Counted from the first letter of the stretch, positions 27,087-36,782 are shown. The stretch: 64,000 nucleotides of DNA from Massilia arenae (GCF_008014745.1 NZ_VPFD01000005.1:124001-188000), one strand, 5' to 3'. A program made the numbers and translations. Notes: generated by a model not told the origin, from the letters alone.

Positions 27087-30000
27087 TTACCTGGCGCTCA
27101 ACACACCGGTCGACGGCTTGCGCACGCCCGGCTGCAGCAGTTCGAGTTCGGCCACCTCCACCGTGCTGCCGTTGTCGAAGCGCAGGCGGTATTCGCGGTA
27201 GGCGCCCGGCTTGGCGATACCGAACGGCCGCAACTGGCTGCCCCAGTCGAAGCGCTCGCCGCTACGCCCGTCGAGCACGGTCCAGCCACCCTTGCCGCTG
27301 CGGCCCTCCAGCGTCCAGCCCAGGCCTTGCGGCGCGGACGCGCCCGCGGTGATGGTGTAGTGACTGATGCGGGTTGGCGCTGCAAACGCGAACGCGACGC
27401 TGGCGCGCGGCGGCAGGGACAGCACGGTCGCCGCATCGTCGTCCACCAGCGCGCCGGCGATGCGCTTGCCGTCCAGGGTCACGCTACGCGCGCCGCCGCT
27501 GCGATCGTCCAGGCCCTCCGGCTGCGCGCCGGGGGCCGTGAGCGAGGCCGGCAGGCTCGCTGCGTCGCTGCCCCAGGTCGACGGCGCACTGCCCATCGTG
27601 AATTCCAGGGTGGCGCCATTGGCGATGTCTGCGTGCTTGATCCAGGCCTGGTTCCACGGCTTGCCGTTGACCTTGAGCGACTGCACGTACACGTTCTGCG
27701 GGCTGTTGTTGTTCGCGATCACGCTCAGCATGCGCCCGTTTTCCAGCCGCACGTCGGTGCGCGCAAAAGCCGGCGAGCCGATCACGTACTCGGGAGAACC
27801 CATGCGCAGCGGATACAGGCCCATCATGGCGAAGGTGTACCAGGCCGACATCTCGCCGTTGTCCTCGTCGCCGGCGTAGCCCTGGCCAATCTCGCTGCCC
27901 AGGTACAGGCGGCGCAGCGCTTCGCGGGTCAGCGCCTGGGTCTTCCATGGCTGGCCGGCGGAGGCGTACAACCACGGAATGTGATGCGAGGGCTGGTTAC
28001 TGTGCGCGTACATACCCATGCGCACGTCGCGCGCCTCGGTCATCTCATGGATCACCCGCTTGTAACGGCCCGAGAATTTTTCCTCACCCGTCTCCGGGGT
28101 GGCGAAGAACTGGTCCAGGCGCGCCGCCAGCTTGTCGCGGCCGCCCATCAGGCTGGCCAGCCCCTCGGCATCGTGCGGGGTGGTGAAGGCGAAGGTCCAG
28201 GCGTTGGCTTCGGTATAGTCCGCACCCCACAGGCGCGGCTCGAAGCTGGCCGCCGGCTGGCGCCACTGGCCCTTGGCGTCACGGCCGCGGAAGAAGCCCG
28301 TCGCCGGGTCGAACAGGTGCACGTAGTCGGTGGCGCGCGAGGCGAAGTATTCGCTCTCTTCGCGGTAGCGGCGCGCGCGCGCCGTATTGCCCTTGCCGGC
28401 CTCCTCAATCGCCAGCGCCTGCCCCATCTTGGCCAGGCCGAAGTCGTTCAGCGCCCCTTCCAGCGTCCACGACATGCCCTCGTGCACCGTGGTGTCGGCA
28501 TAGCCACGGTACATCGACTTGCCCAGGCCCTTGCGGCCCACGTTCGAGACCGGCGGCGCGACCGTCGCGTTCTTCAGCCCCGCCTCGTAGACCTGGTGCA
28601 CGTCGAAACCGCGCACTCCCTTGAGCCAGGCGTCGGCGAAGGCGACGTCGGAGCTGGTGCCGACCATCAGGTCGGCGTAGCCCGGGGACGACCAGCGCGC
28701 CATCCAGCCGCCGTCGCGGTACTGCTGCAGGAAGCCGTCGACCAGTTCGCCGGCGCGGGTCGGCGTGAACAGCGCATAGGCCGGCCAGGTGGTGCGGAAG
28801 GTGTCCCAGAAGCCGTTGTTGACGTAGTTCTTGCCCGGGATGATCCTGGCCGAGGTGCTGGAGCCGTCGCCGCCGGCATTGTCCTTGGACCAGCCGCTCT
28901 GGTCGGCATGGCGCCAGTCCGGCTTGTCGACCGTGCCGACGTTTTCGTGGGCCATGTTCGGATACAGGAACAGGCGGTACAGGTTCGAGTACACGGTCAC
29001 CAGCTGGTCTTCGCTGGCGCCCTGCACGTTCACCCGGCCCAGTTCCACGTCCCAGGCGGCCTGGGCGCGTTCGCGCACGGCCTCGAAGCCGGCGTTGCCG
29101 ACCTCCATATCCAGGTTGCGCCGCGCCTGCTCGAGCGAGATCAGCGAAGTGGCGATGCGCATGCGCACCTCGCCCTTGGCATCGGGCTTGAACTTGACGT
29201 AGCCGGTCGGGCGTCCGGTCTCGAGCGCGCCGCTGGCGGTCCATGGCTGGTCGAAGCGCGCGAACACGAACATGCGCGAGGCGCCGTTCGACAGGCCGCT
29301 GCGGGTGTCGGTATAGCCGCGCAGGGTCTGGGTTGCGGCATCGAGCGTCAGGCCGCCGCGCGCGTCGACGTTGTCGAACAGGAGGTTGGCGTCGGCGTCA
29401 AGAGGGAAACGGAAGCGAAACACCGCGGCGCGCTCGGTCGGCGCGATCTCGGCGCGGATGCCGTTGTCGAAGTCGACCCGGTAGCCATGCGCGCGCGCCT
29501 GTTCCTGCTCGTGCGAGAACGACAGCGCGCGGCGCTGGCGGTCGGGGTCGGGCTGGCCGCTGGCGGCCGACGGCATCACCTGGAAGGTCTGGCGGTCCCC
29601 CATCCACGGGCTCGGCTGGTGGCTGAGCGACAGCGCCTGCAGGCGTGGCCGGTTGTCGGGACCATTCTTCTCGTTCCAGCTATACATGAAGCTGAGCGTG
29701 CCGGCGTCGGTGACCGGGGTCCAGAAGTTGAAGCCGTGCGGCATCGCCGTCGCCGGGATGTTGTTACCGCGTGAGAAGGTGCCGTTGGCCTGGGTGCCGC
29801 GCGTGGCACGCACGTAGTCCGACACGCGCGTGACTGCCAGCGGGGCCTGGTCGGCGATGACGATGTCGTCCAGCCAGCCGCTGGCCCTCGCCTTGCCACC
29901 CGTGGGCCGCACCTCGAGCTCGATCGACTTGATGCGGCGGCCCTTCAGCTGGCCCAGGCGCACCGATTTGTTCGCCCACTGCTGCGGGAACAGCGTCTTC

Positions 30001-30566
30001 GATTCGGCCTGGGAGGCGGCGCCGACACGTACGCCGTGGTGGTCGAGGATGCCCAGGCTTGAGACGCGGCTGCCGTCGTCCAGCACCAGGTCGAGCGAGA
30101 CGCCGGTCGAGGCGACCGTGTCGTCGTCGACGATCTCGGGCAGCACCTTCCACGACAGCGTGGTGTCGGTATCGATGGCGATATCGACCGGGAACAGCTG
30201 CATGCGGCCGCCGCCGCCTTCGGCCTGGTAGCGCAGCGCGCGCAGGCCGCTGTAGCCGGCCTTCGGCTTGGCGGTGTAGGGGCGCTCGGGACCCGCACCG
30301 GCTTCGACGCGCACACCGCCCTCGGCCAGGGTCGCCGGCATGGGTTCGTTGGCCTCGAACGAGCTCGAGAACCGGGCCGCGTCCGTGGCGGGCGCCAGGT
30401 TGTCCGGCGTAGTGCTGGCGCAGCCGAGCAGCAGCGCGGCGGCGGCGACCTGGGCCGCGATGGCGCGCCGCCGCGGGGCAGCGCCGCGGCTTGCGCCTGC
30501 GCTGCGTGGTTGGTCGGACAGCAAGGCGGCGCTGCTGGAATCGTGAGCGGTTGCTTTCTGCGTCAT
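27087..30566 (-). CDS. GH92 alpha-mannosidase lipoprotein with C-terminal discoidin-like domain
   Basis: A 1159-residue GH92 enzyme, about 330 residues longer than the one at 21189. The N-terminal segment AAQVAAAALLLGCASTTPDN carries a lipobox (LLGC), so it is probably a lipoprotein. A jelly-roll-like module precedes the GH92 core, which opens at NGTFSRGNNIPATAMPHGFN. E786 (DYTEANAWTFAF) and D900/D902 (GDEDNGEMSAWYTF) fit the acid and base positions. The last 130 residues (SHYTITAGASAPQGLGWTLE to EVAELELLQPG) resemble an F5/8-type carbohydrate-binding domain. The lipobox begins only after about 35 residues of unusual N-terminal tail, so a start further in is possible. It overlaps the GH2 gene by ATGA. 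It likely trims alpha-mannose at the outer membrane. Confidence 0.92.
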   Translation of the reverse strand: MTQKATAHDSSSAALLSDQPRSAGASRGAAPRRRAIAAQVAAAALLLGCASTTPDNLAPATDAARFSSSFEANEPMPATLAEGGVRVEAGAGPERPYTAKPKAGYSGLRALRYQAEGGGGRMQLFPVDIAIDTDTTLSWKVLPEIVDDDTVASTGVSLDLVLDDGSRVSSLGILDHHGVRVGAASQAESKTLFPQQWANKSVRLGQLKGRRIKSIELEVRPTGGKARASGWLDDIVIADQAPLAVTRVSDYVRATRGTQANGTFSRGNNIPATAMPHGFNFWTPVTDAGTLSFMYSWNEKNGPDNRPRLQALSLSHQPSPWMGDRQTFQVMPSAASGQPDPDRQRRALSFSHEQEQARAHGYRVDFDNGIRAEIAPTERAAVFRFRFPLDADANLLFDNVDARGGLTLDAATQTLRGYTDTRSGLSNGASRMFVFARFDQPWTASGALETGRPTGYVKFKPDAKGEVRMRIATSLISLEQARRNLDMEVGNAGFEAVRERAQAAWDVELGRVNVQGASEDQLVTVYSNLYRLFLYPNMAHENVGTVDKPDWRHADQSGWSKDNAGGDGSSTSARIIPGKNYVNNGFWDTFRTTWPAYALFTPTRAGELVDGFLQQYRDGGWMARWSSPGYADLMVGTSSDVAFADAWLKGVRGFDVHQVYEAGLKNATVAPPVSNVGRKGLGKSMYRGYADTTVHEGMSWTLEGALNDFGLAKMGQALAIEEAGKGNTARARRYREESEYFASRATDYVHLFDPATGFFRGRDAKGQWRQPAASFEPRLWGADYTEANAWTFAFTTPHDAEGLASLMGGRDKLAARLDQFFATPETGEEKFSGRYKRVIHEMTEARDVRMGMYAHSNQPSHHIPWLYASAGQPWKTQALTREALRRLYLGSEIGQGYAGDEDNGEMSAWYTFAMMGLYPLRMGSPEYVIGSPAFARTDVRLENGRMLSVIANNNSPQNVYVQSLKVNGKPWNQAWIKHADIANGATLEFTMGSAPSTWGSDAASLPASLTAPGAQPEGLDDRSGGARSVTLDGKRIAGALVDDDAATVLSLPPRASVAFAFAAPTRISHYTITAGASAPQGLGWTLEGRSGKGGWTVLDGRSGERFDWGSQLRPFGIAKPGAYREYRLRFDNGSTVEVAELELLQPGVRKPSTGVLSAR

Positions 30567-33274
30567 GGTGCGGAAGGGCTCCTGGTCTGTGGAAGGGTGG
30601 CTGGCACGGCATCGTCCAGCGCGCGAAGTTGCAGGGCGGCGCTCAAGGCGTCCTCGGTGGCGTCGGACGTCACCTCCAGCGTGATGCGCTCGCCGGGCAG
30701 CAGGGTCACGGCGTTGTCGGACAGGTCGGCATCGAGGTCGCCGAAATCGATCCAGACCGCGCGCGCGAGGCTGGAGGCGGAGATGTCGAGCAGGTAGGCG
30801 CCGGAGTGCTGAGGGTCGCGGCGCAGTGTGGCATGGAGGCCGGCATCCCTCCAGGCGATGTTTTTGGCCGGCGCAAAGTACACCACGGCGCGCGCGGTCG
30901 GCTCGCCCTCGGCTTGAAGCTCGAATACGGCAACGGTTGAGGCGGGATCGGCCGTGCCGAGCAGGTCGGCATCGCGGTAGGCGGCGACTTTGGTCGCCGA
31001 CAACGGCGCCATCTCGACCGGCTTGCGCTCGTCGCGCAGCACCCTGCCCTCCAGCGTCATCACGCGGGTACGCAGCTCGCCACGCACGCGGCTGGTGCGG
31101 TCATTGAGCAGACTGAGTCCAGTCTCGCCCCTGGCGTCGCGCAGCGCGGCCAAGGCCACCGGTGCGAAAAATCGGCGCGCGTGGAAGTGCAGCGCCTTCG
31201 GGCGACCGAACCAGTCGATGCCGGACCAGGAAGCGCCCGGCCAGACGTCGTTGAGCTGCCAGTACAGCGAGCCCATGGTATATGGCCGGCTGCGGCGGTG
31301 ATGCAGCGCCGCCAGTTCGATGCCTTCGGCCTGCATCGCCTGGCTCAGGTAAACAAAGCCGGCGAAGTCGCGCGGCGCGCCGAACTCATCATTGATGTAC
31401 TTCATCAGGCGTTCGTTGCCCTTGCCGGCCATGAACTTCTGGTGGGCATCGATCACGGGCGCGCCGAGCTGCTGCTGGTCGCGCCGGGCGAAGGCATCGA
31501 TGGTGCGCTGGACCGGCCACGCCTGCAGGCCGTACTCGGACATGAAACGCGGCGTGATCTCCAGGTATTTCGTCACCGGATGGGCCGGATTGCCCCACAC
31601 CTCCCAGTAATGCATATCGCCGCTGGCCTCGGTGTTGGCGACTTCCTGCAGGTCTTGGCTCGGTGAGCTGGACCAATAGCCGATGCCGCCGCCCTCTTCC
31701 CGCACCACCTGGCGCAAGTCGGCGCCGAATAGCTGCACATAGCCCTTCCACACCTGGTCGGCGAAGGCTGCGTCGGCCGCCTTCAGCGTCTTGCCGTGCC
31801 CCCAGTATTTCCAGGCGATCTCTTGCTCGTTATTGCCGCACCAGAGCACCACGCTCGGATGGTTGCGCAAGCGCCTGACCTGGTCGCGTGCCTCGTGCAC
31901 CACGTTCGCGCGGAAGGCCGGGTCGTAGGCCGGCTGCATGCCGCCGCCGAACATGAAGTCCTGCCATACCAGCAGGCCCAGTTCGTCGGCAAGGTCATAG
32001 AAGTCGCGCCCTTCATAGTAGCCGCCACCCCAGCTGCGCAGCATATTCATATTGGCGTCCCGCGCCAGTTCCAGCGCGCGGCGCAGTTGCGCCTTCTTGA
32101 CGCGCGGTTGGAACATGTCGAACGGGATCGTGTTGGCGCCCTTGGCGAATACCGGAATGCCGTTGATGACGAAGTAGAAGGCGGTGCCACGCGGGTCGCG
32201 GTCGCGGCGCAGTTCGACGCTGCGCAGCCCGGTGCGGGCGGAGACGCCCGCCAGCCGGGTCTTGCCATCGGCGACCTCGAGCTCATAGCGGTACAGCGGC
32301 TGCTTGCCGTAGCCGTTCGGGAACCAGCGCTGCGGCGCGTCGACCGCCACCGGAAGCGCGATGCGATTGGGGCCGGCGCGCAACCGGGCGGTCTTGCGGA
32401 CGGCCAGCACGCGCGCGCCATCGGGCGCGGTCTGCCACAGGCGCAGCTCGACCGCCGCAGCGCGCACCGCGTCAAGCGAGGCGATCGCGGTCAGCTCGGC
32501 GCGCGTGGCGTCGACGCGGTCCTGGCGCAGTTGCAGGTCGTCGATGCGCAGCGCATCCCAGCTTTGCAGCACCACCGGCTTCGTGATGCCGGCGCCGACG
32601 TAGCGCGGCCCCCAGTCCCAGCCGTAGTGATAGCCGGGCTTGCGCACGAAGTTGCCGGTCATGGCGTCCTGCGGCTCGTCGCCGTAGGGAGAAGGATAGT
32701 TGCCTGCGATTTTGTGCGGCATCGCCGCGACCTGCGGCAGCATCCGCGCGATCGGCGAGCGCAGCACGATGCGCAGGATATTGCCGCTCGGGCGCAGCCG
32801 GCCCTCGACCGGCACGCGCCAGGTACGGTGGGCGTTGTCGGCGTCGAGCAGCTTGTGGCCGTTGAGCCAGACTTCGGCGAAGGTGTCCAACCCTTCGAAC
32901 ACCAGGTCGCTGCGCCCGTTGCGCAAGGCCGCGCGCGAGGCATCGAATTCGACGCGGTATTCCCAGTCCGCGAGGCCGATCCATTGCAACCCGGCCTCGG
33001 GCGCGCCGATATATGGGTCGGGTATCAGGCCGTGCGCCATCAGGTCGGTGTGCACCGTGCCCGGCACCGTGGCCGCGCGCGACGGCGCCGCTTCCGGATA
33101 GGCGCCGGCCTGGGTGTCGCCGGGCACCATGCGGAAGGTCCAGCCCTGGTCGATGGTGAACTGCAGCGGGGCGTCGGCCTGGACGGCGTCGGCCTGGGCG
33201 GCGCCGGCGAACAGCGCCATGACCAATCCGAGCAACAGGCGCGTGGAGGACATCAGTGTAGACATGGCAATCAT
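30563..33274 (-). CDS. GH2 beta-mannosidase
   Basis: A 903-residue exported GH2 enzyme: signal peptide about 1-28 (LLLGLVMALFAGAAQA), beta-sandwich (GLDTFAEVWLNGHKLLDADN), immunoglobulin-like domains and a TIM barrel. The acid/base is E483 in WCGNNEQEIAW and the nucleophile E580 in RFMSEYGLQAWP. YHYGWDWGPRYV and NMNMLRSWGGGYYEGRDFYD are typical of beta-mannosidases rather than beta-galactosidases. It removes terminal beta-mannose, such as the core beta-1,4-mannose of N-glycans or mannan oligosaccharides. GGGGAGG ten bases upstream supports the start. The stop overlaps the GH92 start (ATGA), and the TBDT ends 56 bp upstream. Confidence 0.93.
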   Translation of the reverse strand: MIAMSTLMSSTRLLLGLVMALFAGAAQADAVQADAPLQFTIDQGWTFRMVPGDTQAGAYPEAAPSRAATVPGTVHTDLMAHGLIPDPYIGAPEAGLQWIGLADWEYRVEFDASRAALRNGRSDLVFEGLDTFAEVWLNGHKLLDADNAHRTWRVPVEGRLRPSGNILRIVLRSPIARMLPQVAAMPHKIAGNYPSPYGDEPQDAMTGNFVRKPGYHYGWDWGPRYVGAGITKPVVLQSWDALRIDDLQLRQDRVDATRAELTAIASLDAVRAAAVELRLWQTAPDGARVLAVRKTARLRAGPNRIALPVAVDAPQRWFPNGYGKQPLYRYELEVADGKTRLAGVSARTGLRSVELRRDRDPRGTAFYFVINGIPVFAKGANTIPFDMFQPRVKKAQLRRALELARDANMNMLRSWGGGYYEGRDFYDLADELGLLVWQDFMFGGGMQPAYDPAFRANVVHEARDQVRRLRNHPSVVLWCGNNEQEIAWKYWGHGKTLKAADAAFADQVWKGYVQLFGADLRQVVREEGGGIGYWSSSPSQDLQEVANTEASGDMHYWEVWGNPAHPVTKYLEITPRFMSEYGLQAWPVQRTIDAFARRDQQQLGAPVIDAHQKFMAGKGNERLMKYINDEFGAPRDFAGFVYLSQAMQAEGIELAALHHRRSRPYTMGSLYWQLNDVWPGASWSGIDWFGRPKALHFHARRFFAPVALAALRDARGETGLSLLNDRTSRVRGELRTRVMTLEGRVLRDERKPVEMAPLSATKVAAYRDADLLGTADPASTVAVFELQAEGEPTARAVVYFAPAKNIAWRDAGLHATLRRDPQHSGAYLLDISASSLARAVWIDFGDLDADLSDNAVTLLPGERITLEVTSDATEDALSAALQLRALDDAVPATLPQTRSPSAP

Positions 33275-33330
33275 GAGATGTGGGCCTCCCCGCCTCCTGG
33301 TCGAGGTGCGGGGAGGCGCGACGGCGGAAC

Positions 33331-36300
33331 TCAGAACTTGTAGTTCAGGCCCACGTATGCCACGCGGCCCGCGTAGCCACTCGAGTAGTAACGCGCCTTG
33401 GTGTCGTTGCCCAGGCGGGAACGCGACTCTTCCTCGGTCAGGTTCAGCACCGACGCGGTCAGGCTGAGTTCCTTGGTGAAGTTATAGGCCGCGTTCAGGT
33501 CGACCTGGCTGTATGGCTCGTCATACACGTTCAAACCGTTGACCAGGCCGTTGACCACTTCTCCGCGGCGGTTGTACGACGCGCGCAGCATCATCTTGTC
33601 GTCCGAGTAGAACACGGTCAGGTTGGCCTGGTTCTTGGCGCTGCCCACCAGCGGCGAGGTGCCGATCTGCTGGCCGTTGGACAAGGTGATCGCGGCCTGG
33701 TTGGTCTTGTTGTACGTATAGTTTGCCTGGAAGCCAATGCCGGAATCGAAGGTGTGCTGCGCATACACTTCGATGCCCTTGGACACCGCATCGCGGCCAC
33801 CGGCGCTGGTGCTGTAGTTCTGCACTGCCACCGACTGGCCGCCGATGTCCAGGGTGACGTCGCGCACCACCGGCACCGCGAAGTTGCTCACGTTCTTGCG
33901 GAACACGGCTGCGCCCAGCACCGAACCGCGCGTGAAGTACCACTCGAGGCCCAGGTCGTATTGGGTGGCCTTGAAGGCGTCCAGTTCCTTGTTGCTGCCC
34001 GTACCGAACCAGCCGACCTGGTCGCCGCCGCCGATCAGGCGGCGGTCGTCGACGTATTCCTGGCCGAAGTTGCGCAGGCTGCCCGGGGCGGCGATCGAGT
34101 TGTAGCTCGGACGCGCCACCACCTTCGACGCCGCGCCGCGCAGCAGCAGGGTGTCGGTGAGGTCGAAGGCCAGGTTCAGGCTCGGCAGGTAGTCGGTGTA
34201 GGTACGGTCGAGCGCGCTCACCACGAAGGTCGAGATGTGGCCGCTGGCCGGATTGGTCTGGCTGTCCGGCAGCACGGTGAAGCCGCTGGTGCAGCCCGAG
34301 CCGGCCGGCGCGCCGGCGGCAGGCGCGCCGCCCGGCAGGCATGGCGCCGGGTTGCCGTCGGGGCCGTCGAAGAAGTAATCGTTGTAGTAATCGACCTGGT
34401 CCGTCGAATCGGCGTGCTGGCGGGTGCGCACCACGCGCATGCCGAGGTTACCGCGCAGGCGGTCGGTCTTGATGTTGGCCTGGACGTACATCGACGTGAT
34501 TTTCTCGTCGACGTTGTAGACGAAGTTGTCCTCGTTACGGGTCTGCATCGGGCCGTAGGTGCTATTCAGGTGCGCGATATAGGCCGGATAGTTGATCGCC
34601 GGGAAGGCGCTCGCCTTCAGGCCGTTGGTCAGGTTGCCCAGCTCTTCGCTGTAGAGGAAGTCGGGACGGAATTTGTTGGCATTGACGTCGCAACCGTTCT
34701 GGAAGCGGCTGTCGTAGTCGCCCGGGTCGGCGCCCTGGCAAACCCAGTAGTTATTGCCGGTACGGCGGTTGGTGCCGCCATCGCGGTACTTGGCGCCGAA
34801 CTGGATCGAATCGAGCCAGTTGCTCTTGTCGACGTGCCAGGTCAGGTCGGCCTGGGCGTAGTTCTGGTCGGTCTTGTTGCGGGTCCACGACGAGCTGGTC
34901 GAGCCAAGGTCGATCTCGCCGATGCCATTGCGCAGGTTGGCCATCAGCTCCGGCGAGAAGTTCATGGTCGGGGTGCCGGAGAGGTCCCACGACGAGAAGT
35001 GGTTGCCCAGGCTCCAGCTGCCGTCGGCGTTCTGGCGGCGCGGCTTGATCGGCATGCCGAGCGTCATTTCCGGACCGCCCTCGGCCCAGGTGCGGCCGAG
35101 CTTGATGTCGGCGTCGAGCGACTCGCCCTTCCAGTTCAGTTCGAAGTCGGCGGTCTGCGACAACGCTTTTTCGCGGCTGATGTTGCCGGCGATCTGCGGG
35201 GTCGGAATCGTGCAGTCGTCGGGACCGAAGCCGCCGGTATTGGCGAACCCGGCCGCCCCGGCCTGCGCCGAGCTGCAGTAATAGTTCTTGCCCGGACGCG
35301 CGCTGTACTGGGCGCCGGTGACGATGCTGCCGCTCGGGTCGAAGGTCAGGTGGTCGAGCATGCGGCCGCCCGGATAATTGCCGTCGCCGTTGAAGCGCGC
35401 GATGCTCCATTCCGGGATCTTCAGGGAATTGGTCTGCGTATTCTGCTTCAAGTCGAAGCGGAAATAGTTGGCCGTCATGTTCAGGTTGCGCAGCGGCTTG
35501 AATTGCAGCGTCAGCTGGCCGCCCTTGCGCTCGCGTTCATTGGTCACCACGTCCAGGTTGACCGAAGTCGGCAGGGCGAAGTTGGTGTAGTAGTCGCCAT
35601 CCTGGTTGTAGAAGCCCGATTCGCCCCACCAGTACGAGTTCAGGCCGTTCGGCTGGCCGTTGACGTCGACCGACGGATTATTGGCGCGGCTGTCGCTGTA
35701 CCACTGCCAGTTGGAGGTGCTGCCGCCCATGGTGCGGATGGTGCGCTTCTGCTGGGTGTAGCCGATCAGGACGCCGATGCGGTTGCTTTCGTCGTGCCAG
35801 GCGTACTGGCCCGAAATCTGCGGGTCGGTCTTCTTGGTGGTGTCGGACCAGGTGCCTTCGGCGTTCAGGAAGCCGGAACCCGATTTCACGTCCAGCGGAC
35901 GGCGGGTGCGCAGGATCACGGTGCCGCCGATGCCGCCTTCGTCGAAGCGCGCTTCCGACGTCTTGTACAGTTCTGCGCTGGCCAGCATATTCGACGGCAT
36001 CAGCGTGTAGTTGAACGAACGCGACGGGTCACCGTTCGATTCGGCGGTGGCGACGTAGTTGCCGTTCAACTGGGTCAGCGTCAGTTCCGACGACAGGCCG
36101 CGCACCGAGACGTTCTTGCCCTCGCCGCCGCTGCGGGTGACGACCACGCCCGGCACCCGCTGCAGGGCGTCGGCCACGTTCTTGTCGGGGAATTTGCCGA
36201 CGTCTTCGGCCGTGACCACCTCGACGATCGAATTGGCCTCTCGCTTCTGGTCGAGGCTTTTCTCGATCGCGTAGCGGTAGCCGGTAACCTGGACCGTCAC

Positions 36301-36525
36301 CGGTGCCACGGTATTGGGCTGGACCGCGGGCTGTGCGCCCGCCTGCGCCGGTTCTGGTTGCGCAGCGCCCTGCTGGGCCACCGGCGCTGCGGGTTCCGCT
36401 GCGGTGCTCGCAGCCGTCTGCGCGTGGGCGCTGGAAAGGGTCAGCAGTGCGGCGCCGACCGCCATGGCGATGGGCGTGATGCGGCAGGTCTGCTGCCGGG
36501 AAGCGGCTTGGGTTCTTGAAGTCAT
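33331..36525 (-). CDS. TonB-dependent receptor of the mannan locus
   Basis: A 1064-residue receptor of the Caulobacter-type (TIGR01782) group linked to glycan uptake. The start at 36525 has AAGGAGA upstream. The signal peptide ends SSAHA-QTA (about residue 35), and a proline/alanine-rich linker follows to about residue 75. The plug opens VTVQVTGYRYAIEKSLDQKR, with the standard DVGKFPDKNVADALQRVPGV and EGKNVSVRGLSSELTLTQLN. The barrel ends RVAYVGLNYKF with the terminal phenylalanine. It is the first gene of the GH2/GH92 unit and follows two palindromic operators. It should import mannan- or N-glycan-derived oligosaccharides. Confidence 0.93.
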   Translation of the reverse strand: MTSRTQAASRQQTCRITPIAMAVGAALLTLSSAHAQTAASTAAEPAAPVAQQGAAQPEPAQAGAQPAVQPNTVAPVTVQVTGYRYAIEKSLDQKREANSIVEVVTAEDVGKFPDKNVADALQRVPGVVVTRSGGEGKNVSVRGLSSELTLTQLNGNYVATAESNGDPSRSFNYTLMPSNMLASAELYKTSEARFDEGGIGGTVILRTRRPLDVKSGSGFLNAEGTWSDTTKKTDPQISGQYAWHDESNRIGVLIGYTQQKRTIRTMGGSTSNWQWYSDSRANNPSVDVNGQPNGLNSYWWGESGFYNQDGDYYTNFALPTSVNLDVVTNERERKGGQLTLQFKPLRNLNMTANYFRFDLKQNTQTNSLKIPEWSIARFNGDGNYPGGRMLDHLTFDPSGSIVTGAQYSARPGKNYYCSSAQAGAAGFANTGGFGPDDCTIPTPQIAGNISREKALSQTADFELNWKGESLDADIKLGRTWAEGGPEMTLGMPIKPRRQNADGSWSLGNHFSSWDLSGTPTMNFSPELMANLRNGIGEIDLGSTSSSWTRNKTDQNYAQADLTWHVDKSNWLDSIQFGAKYRDGGTNRRTGNNYWVCQGADPGDYDSRFQNGCDVNANKFRPDFLYSEELGNLTNGLKASAFPAINYPAYIAHLNSTYGPMQTRNEDNFVYNVDEKITSMYVQANIKTDRLRGNLGMRVVRTRQHADSTDQVDYYNDYFFDGPDGNPAPCLPGGAPAAGAPAGSGCTSGFTVLPDSQTNPASGHISTFVVSALDRTYTDYLPSLNLAFDLTDTLLLRGAASKVVARPSYNSIAAPGSLRNFGQEYVDDRRLIGGGDQVGWFGTGSNKELDAFKATQYDLGLEWYFTRGSVLGAAVFRKNVSNFAVPVVRDVTLDIGGQSVAVQNYSTSAGGRDAVSKGIEVYAQHTFDSGIGFQANYTYNKTNQAAITLSNGQQIGTSPLVGSAKNQANLTVFYSDDKMMLRASYNRRGEVVNGLVNGLNVYDEPYSQVDLNAAYNFTKELSLTASVLNLTEEESRSRLGNDTKARYYSSGYAGRVAYVGLNYKF

Positions 36526-36648
36526 CGTTTGTCTCCTTGTCGTGCCCTGTGGCGGGCTTTCTTTTAGGCGGAACCTTTCGGGTTCCATGGAGCGGCATGC
36601 CGTGCTTTCCCCGGATGCGCGGACGCTGGAATGATAGCGTTCACAGGG

Positions 36649-36659
36649 ATTTACTAAAC
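36649..36659. promoter_or_regulatory. Proximal LacI-type operator before the TBDT unit
   Basis: ATTTACTAAAC matches the locus palindrome GTTTASTAAAC at ten of eleven positions. It lies about 125 bp upstream of the TBDT start and 123 bp from the centre-matched distal site at 36772. This parallels the two-site layout before the LacI unit. Confidence 0.6.
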
Positions 36660-36762
36660 GACAGTGATGCCGCGTGCATAGCAGGGGTCTTCGTGTAACA
36701 ACAAGCGAATTTATACAAAGGAAAGAACTTTCACTCAACAGTCTTTCGCGGAACGGGCGAAG

Positions 36763-36782
36763 TTTAGCGAAGTTTAGTAAAC
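36763..36782. promoter_or_regulatory. Distal composite operator before the TBDT unit
   Basis: TTTAGCGA, two bases, TTTAGTAAAC; all 18 defined bases and the spacing equal those at 26984-27003. Bases 36772-36782 are the perfect palindrome GTTTAGTAAAC. The site lies about 240 bp before the TBDT start and about 90 bp before the divergent metallophosphoesterase gene, which it could also affect. The remaining gap between the two genes (36525-36869) shows no other feature I can name. Confidence 0.7.

Noticed and set aside
26754..29774. A plus-strand frame of about 1000 codons opposite the GH92 lipoprotein gene
   Set aside because: Low-complexity antisense translation; the GH92 frame on the other strand has full domain structure.
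33280..36519. A plus-strand open frame of over 1000 codons opposite the mannan TBDT
   Set aside because: It is antisense to a clear receptor gene, its translation is low-complexity (A, R, G, V, H rich) and shows no domain; an artefact of high GC with strong third-position bias.
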